From: Naumovozyma dairenensis CBS 421
Lineage: Eukaryota; Ascomycota; Saccharomycetes; Saccharomycetales; Saccharomycetaceae
DNA: 64,000 nucleotides
Direction: 5' to 3'
NCBI RefSeq assembly: GCF_000227115.2
Contig: NC_016489.1
Location: 372,001 to 436,000 of the forward strand
The notes under the pieces are model-generated. The model was not told the origin of the DNA. It made no database searches and was given only the letters and a program-made list of their open reading frames with translations. The position numbers and the translations under genes were made by a program. This document shows, one piece after another, positions 1 through 13,100 of this stretch (positions within the stretch are counted from its first letter, which is position 1; each line of letters begins with the position of its first letter).

Positions 1-1214
1 GCTGTTATGGTCAATCCTAAAAAGGGTATGTACGTATAACAGAACAATTCATAGGGGGATCGCCTAACAATCTTTTGAATATATCTTGTACACACATTAT
101 ACAATATCCTGTATGGTATAGTATAGTATAGTTTGCATATCATACGGCAATGAAATTCTCCGACTCCTACGTACTCCAATGAACTTTTTTTACCCAAAGG
201 AGAAATAACTGCGTTCCTCCTCTTGGAATTATCTCCGCATTTGACTCTCATGAACTTACAATGGGGGGAGTTGGACAGACCACTTAAGGCCTAGTTATAG
301 TGGCTGTACTGTACTATATGTACGCCCGTTCCTCTCCGAAGATGATAATGACGACTGTCAATCTAGGGAGACTTTACCCCCTGAAGTCTCCCAGTGAAGT
401 CCCGCAGTATTCCGAACTCTATTGTAAATTGCGGGGGTGTAAGGGTCCCTGAAATATATTTTATGCCACGGACTCCGCGGCATAGTTTCTTGAATTCCTC
501 GAAGCCCTGCCCCCCCCTCTCTGAAAGGTTTTGAAAACTGTAGTGGCATTTTTGAAGACCCACTGAAAATTTATCTCGAGCTGTACATAGATACATACTT
601 AGGTGGGACAGAAGGCTGCCACTTTTGTGGCCACTTTCAACTGTTTCAAAATCTGAACGTGTGTTGTTCTCCGGTGTTCTCTGTGTTCTCCGGGTTACCC
701 AGTTTTTCAAAATGGCCACAAAAGTGACCACACCTCTATCGCACCGGGGTATAATACGTACATACAATATAGTGATACATATGTATACACACTTCCCGGA
801 CGTACATGGAGTCCTCGTTCAATATATTTTCAAGAAGACGTATAACATATAATTCAATATACTTCTCCGGGGTTGCTCTACGAAGAAGACAGTAAAATCT
901 GTTAGTGTTCGTACGTACTAACCTTTGGGTCATTCATATTTTCACATTTTAGAAACATCAGGATACATTCTAGTCTCAATTACTAATCTGGAACTGGTAT
1001 ATATATACATAATGTATAATACGCTCAATTGAATCACTGCATGATAAATAATATTTTTCCATGCTTCTTCTTGCGAATATATATATCGTCTGGTTTTTAG
1101 TACAATACTTATCATCAACAATATATGTTATCATAATATTAAATAGTTTAGAAACAGGAATCAATAATATTAAAAACATTCAACATTTTTATTTTAATTC
1201 CAAAACAAACAAAC
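1..1214. other. Gene-free left flank with an inverted repeat
   Basis: No open frame here looks like a yeast protein. The two overlapping minus-strand frames around 358-767 have no recognisable domain and carry the composition of the local repeats. The stretch contains a strong inverted repeat (618-637 with 709-728, listed separately) and short direct copies of TGTTCTCCGG near 665-695. The last 250 bases are AT-rich and are the probable promoter of the gene starting at 1215. In S. cerevisiae ACC1 lies beyond SMM1; it is not seen here. Confidence 0.6.
618..728. repeat. Imperfect inverted repeat, about 20-bp arms
   Basis: The left arm at 618-637 (GCCACTTTTGTGGCCACTTT) pairs with the right arm at 709-728 (AAAATGGCCACAAAAGTGAC) at 18 of 20 positions by hand count, and pairing continues weakly inward. 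The 71-base interior has direct copies of a TGTTCTCCGG-like unit. This could be a small foldback element or the ends of a decayed transposon; no target-site duplication was found. Confidence 0.6.
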
Positions 1215-2183
1215 ATGGACACCTTATCACAGACAGATAATCTTAATAAACCAATCTCAGCACATTTAACTATTCATTATACACAAATACCCAAAACTAT
1301 AAACAATTCCAATGAAAGAAACAATAAAACTCATAAAAATATAAAACCAAACGAATTATATGATAATAAAGATAAAATAAGTGATAAATCAAACATTAGA
1401 GTTATCCGTACAATTCTAAACATAAATCCAAATAAAGATTCACTAGTCGATCAACCATCTAACACTATTCATCATCATCACCAACATCATCACAACCATC
1501 ATCAAAATAGTAACCACAATACAAAGAGACATAACAGTCTCTCCACAAATGTTCATGATCTTTTACAATGTGTTCATGATCATTCAATAACAAGAAGAGC
1601 AAGTGAATCTAATGCATTAAATTTGAAGAAGAATTTACAAAATGATTTTACTCCAAGAAATAAACCAAAAACAAACAACAATGGTATACAATATTCCAAC
1701 CATCTATTACAAAGAACAGTGTCATATGCATCAGATAATGATAATAAGATAGCATATTTACCAGCAATTCCATCCCGTGGATCCTTTGAAAAAACTTTTA
1801 AAAGAAGGGGCAAATTATTACCATTGGATGAAATTGATAAATCATTATTAGATGAAACGTATTTGAAATGTAAAACTTGTCATATAAATCATTCAACATT
1901 GACTTCTTCCGCTGGATCGGAAATTGGGTCTCCATTATCGACTACATCATCATCATCATCATCATCATCAGCATCGTCATCGCAAAGTTCACTGTCTGAT
2001 AAGGAATCAGGGAGAGATAGTGACTTGAAAATATCAAAACATTCATCAGATAGTTCATCAATTTCAAATACAGGAATAGTACATAATCAAAAGATAAATG
2101 TATCATGTCTTTGTAATAATCATCATCATAGAAGGAATTCTGTCGCAGTTAAATTTAATAAAGCCATATATAAAGAATTCTAA
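1215..2183 (+). CDS. Ser/His/Asn-rich protein, probable YNR014W/YMR206W-type
   Basis: A 322-residue, low-complexity protein of unknown function. Visible features are a His-rich run near residues 88-102, a poly-Ser tract near 244-262, and a more complex central part around residues 190-225 with RRGKLLPLDEIDKSLLDETY followed by a CKTC pair. A second CLCNNHHHRR segment lies near the C-terminus. No signal peptide or membrane segment is seen. I assign it by position: in S. cerevisiae YNR014W lies between PHO91 and SMM1, and here the two-gene unit YNR014W-SMM1 appears inverted as a block next to PHO91. YNR014W and its ohnolog YMR206W are uncharacterised, YNR014W being described as cell-cycle regulated. 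The sequence match itself was not verified. Confidence 0.55.
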   Translation: MDTLSQTDNLNKPISAHLTIHYTQIPKTINNSNERNNKTHKNIKPNELYDNKDKISDKSNIRVIRTILNINPNKDSLVDQPSNTIHHHHQHHHNHHQNSNHNTKRHNSLSTNVHDLLQCVHDHSITRRASESNALNLKKNLQNDFTPRNKPKTNNNGIQYSNHLLQRTVSYASDNDNKIAYLPAIPSRGSFEKTFKRRGKLLPLDEIDKSLLDETYLKCKTCHINHSTLTSSAGSEIGSPLSTTSSSSSSSSASSSQSSLSDKESGRDSDLKISKHSSDSSSISNTGIVHNQKINVSCLCNNHHHRRNSVAVKFNKAIYKEF

Positions 2184-2520
2184 ACCAATCATTCAACTAA
2201 CGAGTTCAGTACAAATTTACATATTCAATATAAAATACTCTTAACACTTTTGCAAATTACAGACACTTTTTGTTCTTCTTCTTCTTCTTATTTTATATCT
2301 TTATAACAAATGTAATATGACACTTAATCCATTGTCATCTATCTGCGCAGTAATTGAAGGATACTTTTTCGCCTTCACCATATAAATTTGGAAAATGTGA
2401 AATGAAAAATAAAAGAACCAAATTATATAAACGTCTCTCAACATTATCTCATCTCATCTCATCTCATCTCGAACAACAAACCAAAAAAGAACCAACGAAA
2501 AGCAAGAAAAAAAAACAATA
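2184..2520. promoter_or_regulatory. SMM1 promoter with ATCTC microsatellite
   Basis: This is the 337-base gap between two same-strand genes. Five tandem ATCTC units lie at 2446-2470, just 50 bases before the SMM1 ATG. On the other strand these read GATGAG repeatedly, the core of the PAC motif of ribosome-biogenesis promoters. An A-rich leader (about 2475-2520) precedes the start codon. Whether the repeat is regulatory is inference. Confidence 0.4.
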
Positions 2521-3648
2521 ATGGTGAAATACGCAAGCAAACTGGTACTAGCTCCCATGGTAAGAGCCGGTGAACTCCCTAGCCGTCTCCTCGCTCTCCG
2601 TCATGGTTGTGATTTAGTCTGGTCTCCAGAAATAATCGACAAAAAACTTCTTCAATGTCGTCGACTCATAAATACAAAATTAAACACAATCGATTACGTA
2701 ACCGGTTCAAAGGATACTTTGGTGTTTAGATCATTCCCAAGGGATGAAGCTGGGAAACTTATCTTTCAAATGGGGACTGCCTCTCCGGAATTGGCTAGAG
2801 ATGCCGCTTTGAAGATTATTCAAGATGTAGATGGTATCGATGTCAATGCTGGGTGTCCTAAGCATTTCTCTATTCATGCTGGGATGGGGGCTGCTTTATT
2901 ACAATCTCCTGAGAAGTTATGTGATATTTTGAAAGCGTTAGTGGAAAATGTGGGGAAACCTAATGGGAAACCAATTAGTGTTAAGATTAGATTATTGGAT
3001 GATCAAGAGAATACTTTTAAACTGGTTGAGGATTTATGTCAAACGGGGATTCAAAATTTGACTGTTCATTGTAGAACTACTCCGATGAGGAATAGGGAAA
3101 AACCAATTAGAGATTATTTAAAGGGGATTTTCGAAATTTGCCAAAAATATGACGTTTCTTTGATTATGAATGGTGCCATTAATGATAGAAATGATTTTAT
3201 TAAAATACGAGACGAATTGAATTTGTCTAAAGAAGTTGGAGGAATGATAGCAGAAGCTGCAGAAAGGAATTTGTCTGTATTTAATCCAAATCCATTAACA
3301 TGGTTTGAAGTTTGTAAAGAATATATTCAAATTGCTAAAGAATTTGATAATCATATAGGGAACACAAAATACATGCTAACAAGAATTGTTCCTGGTAAAT
3401 CGAAATTTTTCCAATTATTTGCCAAATGTAAATATGTAGATGAAATATCATACGTTGCATCTCAAATCGGCCCCGATGGAGAATTGTTGGAAGATCCCAC
3501 TCCTTTTTTAGAAGAACGTAGAGAAAGGGAAAAACTTGAAAAGAAAAAGCTAAACGATTCCAAATCCCAAGAAAAACAAAGAAACAACAAGAGAAGCATG
3601 GAAACAAACTCTACAAATGAAATAGATACCAAGAAGATAAAAGCTTAA
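2521..3648 (+). CDS. SMM1: tRNA-dihydrouridine synthase 2
   Basis: A 375-residue flavoenzyme of the Dus family. It reduces a uridine in the D-loop of cytoplasmic tRNAs to dihydrouridine (position 20 for Dus2) using FMN and NAD(P)H. The N-terminus reads KLVLAPMVRAGELPSRLLAL, the classic Dus TIM-barrel start. The catalytic cysteine lies in VNAGCPKHFS near residue 119, and the HCRTTPMRNRE segment near 194 belongs to the FMN/tRNA-binding face. The C-terminal 40 residues are a Lys-rich tail ending in a nuclear-localisation-like KKIKA. Length is close to the S. cerevisiae protein (384). It is transcribed in the same direction as the upstream YNR014W-like gene; the unit is inverted relative to S. 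cerevisiae. Confidence 0.95.
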   Translation: MVKYASKLVLAPMVRAGELPSRLLALRHGCDLVWSPEIIDKKLLQCRRLINTKLNTIDYVTGSKDTLVFRSFPRDEAGKLIFQMGTASPELARDAALKIIQDVDGIDVNAGCPKHFSIHAGMGAALLQSPEKLCDILKALVENVGKPNGKPISVKIRLLDDQENTFKLVEDLCQTGIQNLTVHCRTTPMRNREKPIRDYLKGIFEICQKYDVSLIMNGAINDRNDFIKIRDELNLSKEVGGMIAEAAERNLSVFNPNPLTWFEVCKEYIQIAKEFDNHIGNTKYMLTRIVPGKSKFFQLFAKCKYVDEISYVASQIGPDGELLEDPTPFLEERREREKLEKKKLNDSKSQEKQRNNKRSMETNSTNEIDTKKIKA

Positions 3649-4535
3649 TACATGGTGTAAGATGTATTATGTATTATTTCATGCATGTATGGGATAAAAT
3701 AAGAATTAATGTGATATCTTCCCGTTTCCCCATTATTGTTGTGAGGTAAATGTGTACATAAGAAAAGCAATATAGCAAGGTTTATCTAAACGGCAAGTTT
3801 ATTTAGATAAAATTGTGTCCTCGAGGTTTTTGTCCTCCAATATTTGTATAAATTAATATCTATTCATTAACTGATATCAAGTGTTCTACTATTGAACCAA
3901 CTATCTCCCGAGTAGCAAAGAAATTGTTCAGAGAAATTGAACAGACATAGTCAAATTGGTTCTATGATTGGAAAGCAATTTGTTGTTGCCCCAGCCGAAG
4001 ATAACTTTATATATATAAACATTATGAATCCTATAGGCTCATATTCATAAAAATAATTGATCAACTGAAAAGGGTATCGATAATTAAGAGACTTTCTACC
4101 AAACTTAAAATCGTGTTAATTAATATATATATATATAGGAAAACGTGCTCTATCAACAACTGATACTACATTTAACATGAATTGTTTATTAAAAGGATTC
4201 TACATCATTTATCTAATTGACCTTTATCCGTTATATGTTCTGAGAGTATTAAAATTTCACGCACGGTAAGGGATCCGTAAAAAGTGGGCTATATAGTAGG
4301 GAAGATTATATGGAAAAGGATACCTTAGTAATACCAGTCTTACATAGGAACCACGATAAAGTCCCTGACAAGTCATCATCACAACTATAGGTCTATTTTC
4401 TGGTGTATAAAAAGTATTAGCCACTTTATAAAAGGAAGAACTGGAAGAACCCAAGAACAGGCATAGCGATACCCAAGTCAACGATAGTTAAAAGGAAAAA
4501 AATACACGAAAATACCTGTCTAAAATATATTAAGA
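3649..4535. other. Intergenic, SMM1 3' end to PHO91 promoter
   Basis: An 887-base AT-rich gap with no supported gene. It must hold the SMM1 terminator and the PHO91 promoter. A TATATATATATA run near 4123-4136 and several T-rich stretches are visible; I see no recognisable Pho4 site (CACGTG). One breakpoint of the YNR014W-SMM1 inversion should fall in this gap. Confidence 0.5.
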
Positions 4536-7100
4536 ATGAAGTTTTCACATTCATTACAATTCAATGCTGTCCCTGAATGGTCATCCAAATATATAGCATA
4601 TTCCCATTTAAAAAAATTAATATATTCGTTACAGAAGGAAAAATTATACAGCGTATCGAACCCGCGAGTACTCCAAGACGAGGAAACACAACCCTTAACG
4701 GCTACATCTACAGGTACTCTTTATTCAAACGATATATATATTTCTAGATTTATCGAGGCATTGGATCATGAATTGAAAAAGATCGACAAGTTTTATATAT
4801 CCCAAGAAACGGGGCTAGTAGCAAATTACAATGAATTGAAAGATGACGTTGCGGAATTTGAGAATGATCTAATAAATAACAGAATGCCCAGTTTGAGTGA
4901 TGCAATCCCACGTCAACCATTCAGACGTCGTCTAAGTAGTGTTTCCTCAGCTGAATCTAATATATCAGATGATGTCATGTCGTTCATCTCTACCGGAAGA
5001 CCAAGGAGTTCTTCAGCAGTTATGCCAGCTAGCAACCCAGGTGCGATTACTGATGACTTTTATGCATCACAATCAAGAATTACAGCACAAACTACTGGCT
5101 CAGGGTCACATATTCTATCACCTTTTGTTCAACATAGGATTACATTAAGACAAAGATTGATTGCATTATATACTCAATTATCTGAATTGAAGGAATTCAT
5201 TGAATTAAATCAGACTGGTTTCTCGAAAATTTGCAAAAAATTCGATAAATCATTGGATACAAATATTAAACCCATTTATTTAGAGACATTGAAGACAAAA
5301 TCACATGTCTTTAAGCCAGAAACTTTACAAAAAATATTAGATACTATCACTGAAGCCATAGCAAGTTATGCAAAATTATGTTCAGGTACTTTCCCATTCC
5401 AAGCTACAACAGAAGAGGAGGATATGGAGGAATTTAAAGAAGCTGAAAAAGAACTAGCAACTCATTTAAGAGATCATGTTGTTTGGGAAAGAAATACCGT
5501 TTGGAAGGACATGATGAATATTGAAAGGAAGGCTCAAAATGTAAAGAGTGAAAATAGGAATATAAGTAAATATACAAAGAGAAGGGCTCACATGAAAGAA
5601 CAAGGACAAGCAGATATCGAGAGTAATGAAGAACTTCCCACCACATTTGAAGAGGCAATCAAACTATCACCTTACAATTATCTGCAATTATTACTACAAT
5701 CTAAGGCAATGATAAGGTTTTTGTTCATAACAGCTATTTTTATAACTGCACTTTATTATTCACCTTTTGATGACCGCTCACAGAAAAATTGTTTCGCAAT
5801 TGTGATATATGCCTCCTTTTTATGGGCAACCGAAACCATCCCACTTTTCGTAACATCATTGTTAGTGCCACTTCTAATTGTTGTGTTCCCTGTTTTGAAA
5901 GATCCCATTTCAGGAGACCCAATGATACCGACCCAATCATCACAATATATTTTATCATCGATGTGGTCAAGTGTTATTATGTTATTACTTGGTGGGTTCA
6001 CATTAGCAGCCGCTTTATCAAAATATAATATTGCAAAAGTACTTTCGACATATATCCTTGCCTCAGCAGGAACCAATCCTCATATAATTCTATTAACGAA
6101 TATGTTTGTTGCCCTTTTCGCTTCCATGTGGGTATCTAACGTTGCAGCACCTGTACTATGTTATTCCATCATTCAACCATTACTACGTACGCTACCAAGA
6201 CAAAGTACATACCCTAAGACATTGATTCTAGGGATTGCTCTTGCTTCCAACATAGGTGGTATGTCATCACCTATTTCGTCACCACAGAATATTTTCTCCA
6301 TTGGGATAATGAATCCTCCACCATCATGGGGCGAATGGTTTATCATTTCCATACCTGTCTGTTTTGTCTGTATAATTGGGATATGGTTATTCTTAATAGC
6401 CACATTCCCCTTAGAATCTTCTGTTAAAATCCTGCCATCACATCCAATTAGAGACCCATTTACTTTAACACAGTGGTTTGTTTCATTTGTTTCCATTGGA
6501 ACAATTTTACTTTGGTGTCTATCTAATCGTATTTCGGGGATATTTGGTGAAATGGGTATTATTTCAATCATTCCCTTAATTATATTCTTCGGTACAGGTT
6601 TATTAACATCTGAGGATTTTAATAACTTCATGTGGACAATCGTTATTTTAGCTATGGGTGGTACTACTTTAGGGAAAGCCGTTACATCTTCCGGTTTATT
6701 ATCAACCATTGCGACTTTCATTAGGAAAAGTGTTGAGCACGAACCTATTTTCGTAATCGTACTTATATTCGGTCTAGCTATTTCCATAATTGCAACTTTT
6801 GTTTCACATACGGTCGCAGCAATGATTGTTGTTCCCTTAATGAATGAAATCGGGTCTAATTTACCATCCGGTGATCATTCAAGATTATTGATTATGATTA
6901 CTGTTTTATTATGTTCAAGTGCAATGGGCCTTCCAACTTCTGGATTTCCTTCTGTCACTGCGGTTTCTATGATTGATGAAGTTGGCGATAGATATTTATC
7001 TGTTGGTACTTTTATCACTAGAGGTGTTCCTGCAAGTATATTTAGTTATTTAGTCATAGTAACTTTGGGGTATGTGTTGATGAAATTAGTTGGTTTTTGA
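4536..7100 (+). CDS. PHO91: Vacuolar low-affinity phosphate transporter, SPX-DASS type
   Basis: An 854-residue membrane protein. The N-terminal third is an SPX domain that senses inositol pyrophosphate; it opens with MKFSHSLQFNAVPEWSSKYI and carries basic helices to about residue 360. From about residue 390 there are roughly 12 hydrophobic segments of the divalent-anion:Na+ symporter (DASS) family, with typical GG(M/T)SSPISSPQN and SHTVAAMIVVPLM signatures. In S. cerevisiae Pho91 exports phosphate from the vacuole and is restrained through SPX. Length matches (894 in S. cerevisiae), the difference lying in the SPX linker. It is convergent with URK1. Confidence 0.95.
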   Translation: MKFSHSLQFNAVPEWSSKYIAYSHLKKLIYSLQKEKLYSVSNPRVLQDEETQPLTATSTGTLYSNDIYISRFIEALDHELKKIDKFYISQETGLVANYNELKDDVAEFENDLINNRMPSLSDAIPRQPFRRRLSSVSSAESNISDDVMSFISTGRPRSSSAVMPASNPGAITDDFYASQSRITAQTTGSGSHILSPFVQHRITLRQRLIALYTQLSELKEFIELNQTGFSKICKKFDKSLDTNIKPIYLETLKTKSHVFKPETLQKILDTITEAIASYAKLCSGTFPFQATTEEEDMEEFKEAEKELATHLRDHVVWERNTVWKDMMNIERKAQNVKSENRNISKYTKRRAHMKEQGQADIESNEELPTTFEEAIKLSPYNYLQLLLQSKAMIRFLFITAIFITALYYSPFDDRSQKNCFAIVIYASFLWATETIPLFVTSLLVPLLIVVFPVLKDPISGDPMIPTQSSQYILSSMWSSVIMLLLGGFTLAAALSKYNIAKVLSTYILASAGTNPHIILLTNMFVALFASMWVSNVAAPVLCYSIIQPLLRTLPRQSTYPKTLILGIALASNIGGMSSPISSPQNIFSIGIMNPPPSWGEWFIISIPVCFVCIIGIWLFLIATFPLESSVKILPSHPIRDPFTLTQWFVSFVSIGTILLWCLSNRISGIFGEMGIISIIPLIIFFGTGLLTSEDFNNFMWTIVILAMGGTTLGKAVTSSGLLSTIATFIRKSVEHEPIFVIVLIFGLAISIIATFVSHTVAAMIVVPLMNEIGSNLPSGDHSRLLIMITVLLCSSAMGLPTSGFPSVTAVSMIDEVGDRYLSVGTFITRGVPASIFSYLVIVTLGYVLMKLVGF

Positions 7101-10100
7101 ATGAGAGGACAGAGCCCAATGATATCGACGTTATAGAACGCGCAAAAGTATATTTATATAAAAAAATAATTATTTTTACTATTTATTACCAGTGCAATAT
7201 TGAATAACATCATGCAAACGATCCATTTCTTTTTTTCTTCTTTTTCGGTTGCTCATTAATATGTGTACACTTTTTATGCCGTTTGTTTTATATTACGAAA
7301 TTACTTTATTACAAACAGTGATAGTAAGATTGTATTACGGACAACCAAAATAGTTGGAATCGATGAACCTCGTTGTAGCCCATTTATTATATTTCAAATT
7401 TTTATTGTCCACAAGTATACCTATGAATATATCCACTTTATTTTGGAATGCATTTAATATACGTCTAATGCCCTTTTCGGTTGCTAAATGAACCATCACT
7501 ATAATTTTATCGAATGTAACGTCATGATCTAACAAAACTTGTATTGCCATAATCATAGCGGCACCGCTAATTATTTGTCCCTGTGTCAATATTATTTTAG
7601 TATAGTTTTCAGCGATATTAGGAGGTAAGAATTCACAATGTAATTGAGGTTCACCTGAATGTGAATCTGATTGAATTAATACTTTCCCAATGGCAATATT
7701 CGGAATGGTTTTCCTTAGGGAGCTCACGAAACAATCACCTGAACGAATAATATTTATAGCCGCAATTTTATCAAAATCTATAGTAGTCATGTTTTCCATT
7801 TTGATCCCCTCAGGTGTCACTAATTCATAATCATTACGATATGAAACGTTATTCAAGACGTTAGACAATAGTATCATTGCCATTCTATCGAAATAGAATA
7901 TAAAATCATCTCTCGATAAGTCCTTTGTAACTAACATGGTCTTAATTGCTTGCACTTGGTTTGTAGGTTCCAATTCATGAACTTTTTCATGATCTCGGAT
8001 TGGTTTGGAATCTGAGTAACCTAATTTGACTAATTTTCTAATGTGTTGTTCTGATTTTATTTCCAATTTAGAATTAATGTGATTAATCAACAATTGTACT
8101 GCAACTCTATTATCATTAATAGAAGGTATTATAGCATCAGCAAATTGCATAGTAGGCTTCACATATTTAACCGCATTTGGTTTAACAAACCGTTGCCATT
8201 GTCTAATACAACCATCCATGTCTCTTCCTCGGGAAACGATATCCCTCGAGAGACGTCTTGCCAAGCAAACATCCAAATCTGCATCCACGTAAACTTTCAA
8301 ATCCATTAAATCCAATAATCTCTTATCATAAAGGGCATATATACCCTCAAGTACAATGACGGTAGCACCATAGATTGTAATAGACTTCCCCGGAACTCTA
8401 TTATGATTAACAAAACTATACACAGGCAGCTGAGCCTTTTTCCCATTTTTCAAATCTGATATGCAACGATACGCTAGATCCAAATCAATAGCATTCGGTT
8501 CATCAAAATCATAATTATTATTGAAAGCCAATTCACGATCACGTTTATCCAGAGGTTTATAGAAATTGTCCAAGGATATTAGGACTGTCCAAGGAACATC
8601 AATCGAGGAGACTATCTTGGATGCAACACTAGTCTTACCTGAACCTGATGTACCTCCTACTCCAATGATATATGGAGTTGTCCATGGTGGTCTGTATGAG
8701 TTTTGTTGTTCCATCGGACTTCCGTGAGATGTGGTGGTATCACCTTTGCCTTCTGCTACAACCATATGAGCTGGATGTGCGTATATGTATATATATGCCG
8801 GTAATCTATGAGCAAATAGATGTGATCCGAGGCGATGAGATGAGATGTGGTCTTCGAGAAGCTAACATTTGTGAAATTTTTATTTGTTCTTTGCGTTACT
8901 TGTTCGATCGATGATGTTCGCAGGTGCGGCTTGCTCATTTCATTGTTTTTTCCTTTTCCTTACAGAAGAAACTTTTCAGATTCGAAATCAGGACAAGAGG
9001 TGACAATCACACTTCAAAAGATAGTAAACATTAGGAGGTAATAGCGGCTTGGTAATCATAAAAGTTTTGCAATGTCCGGTACAAATAATACTGGAGATGA
9101 TAGTAATATTGGCAAACGTAGAGTTAGACGAACGTATGAGGTAGCTGTTGAAGATGAGCAGGCTACAAAACCTTCCGATGCAGAAGTTCAAAGAGACAAA
9201 ACGGAGGTAAAGAGTAGGTATCAACCAGATGTCGTACTGAAAAAATCCAGATATAATACTAATAATGAACCACATAATAACAATCCCCCACGATATAAAG
9301 CTTCACAATCCGATCAGAAATTCATTCTGCAGCAAGAATATATAGATAATAAAGGGTTTATGGATATTCAACGTAAGAAAGAACTTCTGCAAGGAAACAA
9401 AGTAAAAGTAAAAGATGACAAGCGATCTCGACAACAAATATGGGAAGAAAAACAATTACGGAATGCAGTAGTTGGGTCTAACATCGATGAAATTAAAGTA
9501 GAAAATTCTGATCGATATGAGTACGTTTTCGATACAGAAGCAACTATTGCCTTCACTAGTGATCAAGAAGATGAACTTCCCGAAGAAGGCGAGACTTTAA
9601 GCACGGAGGATGCCCGTTTATTGGAAGAGTTAGAGAGGGAAAGATCACGTTTACTATCTATTCAAGAAACAAGGAAATTATTACCAGTGTATCAATATCG
9701 TGAACCATTATTGAAAGCTATTCGTGATAATCAAGTTCTCATTATTGTTGGTGAAACTGGTTCTGGTAAAACTACTCAATTACCACAATATCTTATAGAA
9801 GATGGTTATACTGCAGGTGGGAAATATCAAATTGGTGTTACGCAACCAAGAAGAGTCGCTGCTACATCAGTGGCAACAAGAGTATCGGACGAAATGGAAG
9901 TCATATTGGGACAAGAAGTTGGTTATTCTATTCGTTTTGAAGATAAGACCACTTCAGGGAAGACTCTTTTGAAATATATGACTGATGGTATGTTATTACG
10001 TGAATTTCTAACTGATAGAAATTTAACTAAATATTCATGTATTATGATTGATGAAGCACATGAACGTACATTAGCTACAGATATATTACTCGGGTTAATA

Positions 10101-13100
10101 AAAGATATCTTACCCAAGCGGAAAGATCTTAAGTTATTGATCTCTTCTGCTACTATGAATTCCAAAAGATTCTCTGAATTTTTCAATGACTGTCCAATCT
10201 TCACTGTCCCCGGTAGAAGATTCCCCGTTGACATTCATTATACATTACAACCGGAGGCTAACTATATTCAAGCTGCCATCACAACGATTTTCCAAATCCA
10301 CACCACACAAAAATTACCTGGGGATATACTAGTCTTCTTAACAGGACAAGAAGAAATTGAATCTATGAGGGAAAATTTAGAAGAAATATCTCAAAAATTA
10401 GGTTCACGTATCAAACAGTTGTTAATCACACCGATCTACGCCAATTTACCACAAGAACAACAAAGTAATATATTCCAAAAGACCCCTAAAGATTGTCGTA
10501 AGATTGTTCTCGCTACTAATATCGCAGAAACATCGCTAACTATCGATGGGATTAAATATGTCATTGATCCTGGCTTCGTTAAGGAGAATTCATACGTTCC
10601 GTCATCAAATATCACCCAATTATTAACTGTGCCATGTTCCAAAGCATCAGTGGATCAAAGAGCTGGTAGAGCAGGCCGTGTGGGACCTGGGAAATGTTTC
10701 AGATTATTTACTAAATGGTCATATAATAATGAATTGGAAATGATGCCCAAGCCTGAGATTGTTAGGACGAATCTTTCTCATACTATTTTGTTGTTGTTAT
10801 CGTTGGGAGTTAAGGATTTGTTGAATTTCCCATTTCTGGATAAGCCTAGTATTCCATCGTTCACTAAATCACTGGAGAATCTATATATCCTGGGGGCATT
10901 GAATAATAAGGGAGATATTACAAAGTTAGGTGAAATGATGTGTGAATTCCCATGTGAACCCGAATTTGGTAAGGTGTTGTATTCTAGCGCAATCGATGAG
11001 AGGTGTAATGGGACATTGAGTGAATGTTTGACTATTGTGTCTATGTTACATGAGACTATGTCATTGTTTATTGGGAAGAAGAAAGAGGCCTTGTCTAGTA
11101 TAATGAGTGAAGTGGAAAGTGATCATCTGTTTTACTTGGAGATATATAATCAATGGAAAGGAGTTGGTTATTCAAGAACATGGTGTCAAGATCATAAGAT
11201 TCAATTTAAGACTCTATTAAGAGTGAAAAATATTAGAAACCAATTATTTAATTGTTGCAAGAAATTAGGTCTTATCGACAAAGATAAGGAGGCACTTGAA
11301 AGCCGAAGTAATGATAAAGAGAAAAACAGTCGAATAACGAAATGTTTCATTAGTGGATTTGCCACAAATGTTGCTAAATTGGGGCCTACTGGTTATCGAA
11401 CCACAGGTAAAAGTACAGGGGGACTCAGTATTTCGATTCATCCATCTAGTATTGTTTTCCAGAATTATAAAGAAAAGGCCATGAAACCGTATAAGGCGAT
11501 ACTGTATCAACAATTGATGTTAACCTCCAAGGAATATATTAGAGATTGTATTCCTGTACCAGAAGAATCTTGGTTGACAGAAATGATGCCACATGTTTTC
11601 AAGTAATAAGCGCCCGCCTGCGTATGGATGTATGTAGATTGCATAATTGAAGTTAATAGACCGAACAGTATTACAAACACAGACAGACAGACAGACAGAC
11701 TGGCAGAGAGATCAAATGTGTTATCTAATTTTCTACTCTCGTAGTGCATATCTCCACTGGAACTGCCAGATCGTGACAAAGTTTTTGGCAGCTGGATATA
11801 ATTCGTAAAGTTTTCACCTTTTAAGCTGTCACAAAACTAAAATAAAATAAATATTGTCAAATAAAAATACTAATTCCGCTCCCTTCGGCGCCGCTCGGCC
11901 CCTTTCGGCTTACTCTGTCATCTCCGCCCGACTGTTTCCGCTGTTTAATTGAAAAATTATTATTATTATTATTACTGTTAGATCTAATATATATACAAGA
12001 GAACATGTAAAGAATATATATACATCCCTTAATTATCAAAAGTGAAAAATTGAGACTAGATCATTTTTTAGATCAATTCTCCTCCATTGTATACATCTTC
12101 ATATATAGATACCTCAATTGCACATCAAAGATGTCAAACGCCGAAGACTACACAATCAAGATCGACAAAGCACATAACGATCCCTCTTTAACTTTCAACC
12201 ACACATGTTTCAGAGTGAAAGATCCTCAAAAGAGTGTTTCTTTCTATGAAAACAATTTTGGTATGAAATTAATGGGTAAAAAGGATTTCCCTGACATGAA
12301 ATTTAGCTTGTATTTCTTATCTTTCCCTAAATCTCAATGGAATAAGAATTCTCAAGGTGAAGATGATGTCTTTAGTGCCGAGGGGATCTTAGAATTGACT
12401 CATAATTGGGGTACTGAATCTCAAGCTGATTTGAAAATGAATAATGGGAATGAGGAACCTCATCGTGGGTTTGGTCATATTTGTTTCAGCTATGCGGACG
12501 TTGAAAAGGCTTGTGCTGAATTAGAAGAGAAGGGTGTTACTTTTAAGAAGAAAATGTCAGATGGTAGACAAAAGGATATTGCATTTGTCTTGGATCCTGA
12601 TGGATATTGGATTGAAATTATTCAATATATTAAAGGTGGTGAAAGTGTTCCAAGAACCGATGTCGGAACAAAATTTAATCATACTATGATTCGTGTCAAA
12701 GATATTAATAAAACATTGGCATTTTATCAAAATGTTCTTGGGATGAAGATCTTAAGGAAAAGTGATCATCCAAATGCTAAATTTACTTTGTATTTCCTTG
12801 GTTATCCTGTTAAGGAAGGTGAAAATTCGAGTTCCAAAGAAGGTGTTCTTGAAGTTACTCATAATTGGGGGACAGAAAATGATCCTGATTTCCATTATCA
12901 CAACGGAAACACTGAACCACAAGGGTATGGTCATATTTGTGTTAGTTGTAAAGATGCTGCTGCCTTATGCGATGAAATTGAAACTAAATATGGTGATAAG
13001 TTGTCTTGGGCTCCAAAATTCAATCAAGGGAAATTGAAAAATATCGCTTTTTTGAAAGATCCAGATGGATATTCCATTGAAATTGTCCCACATGGTTTGA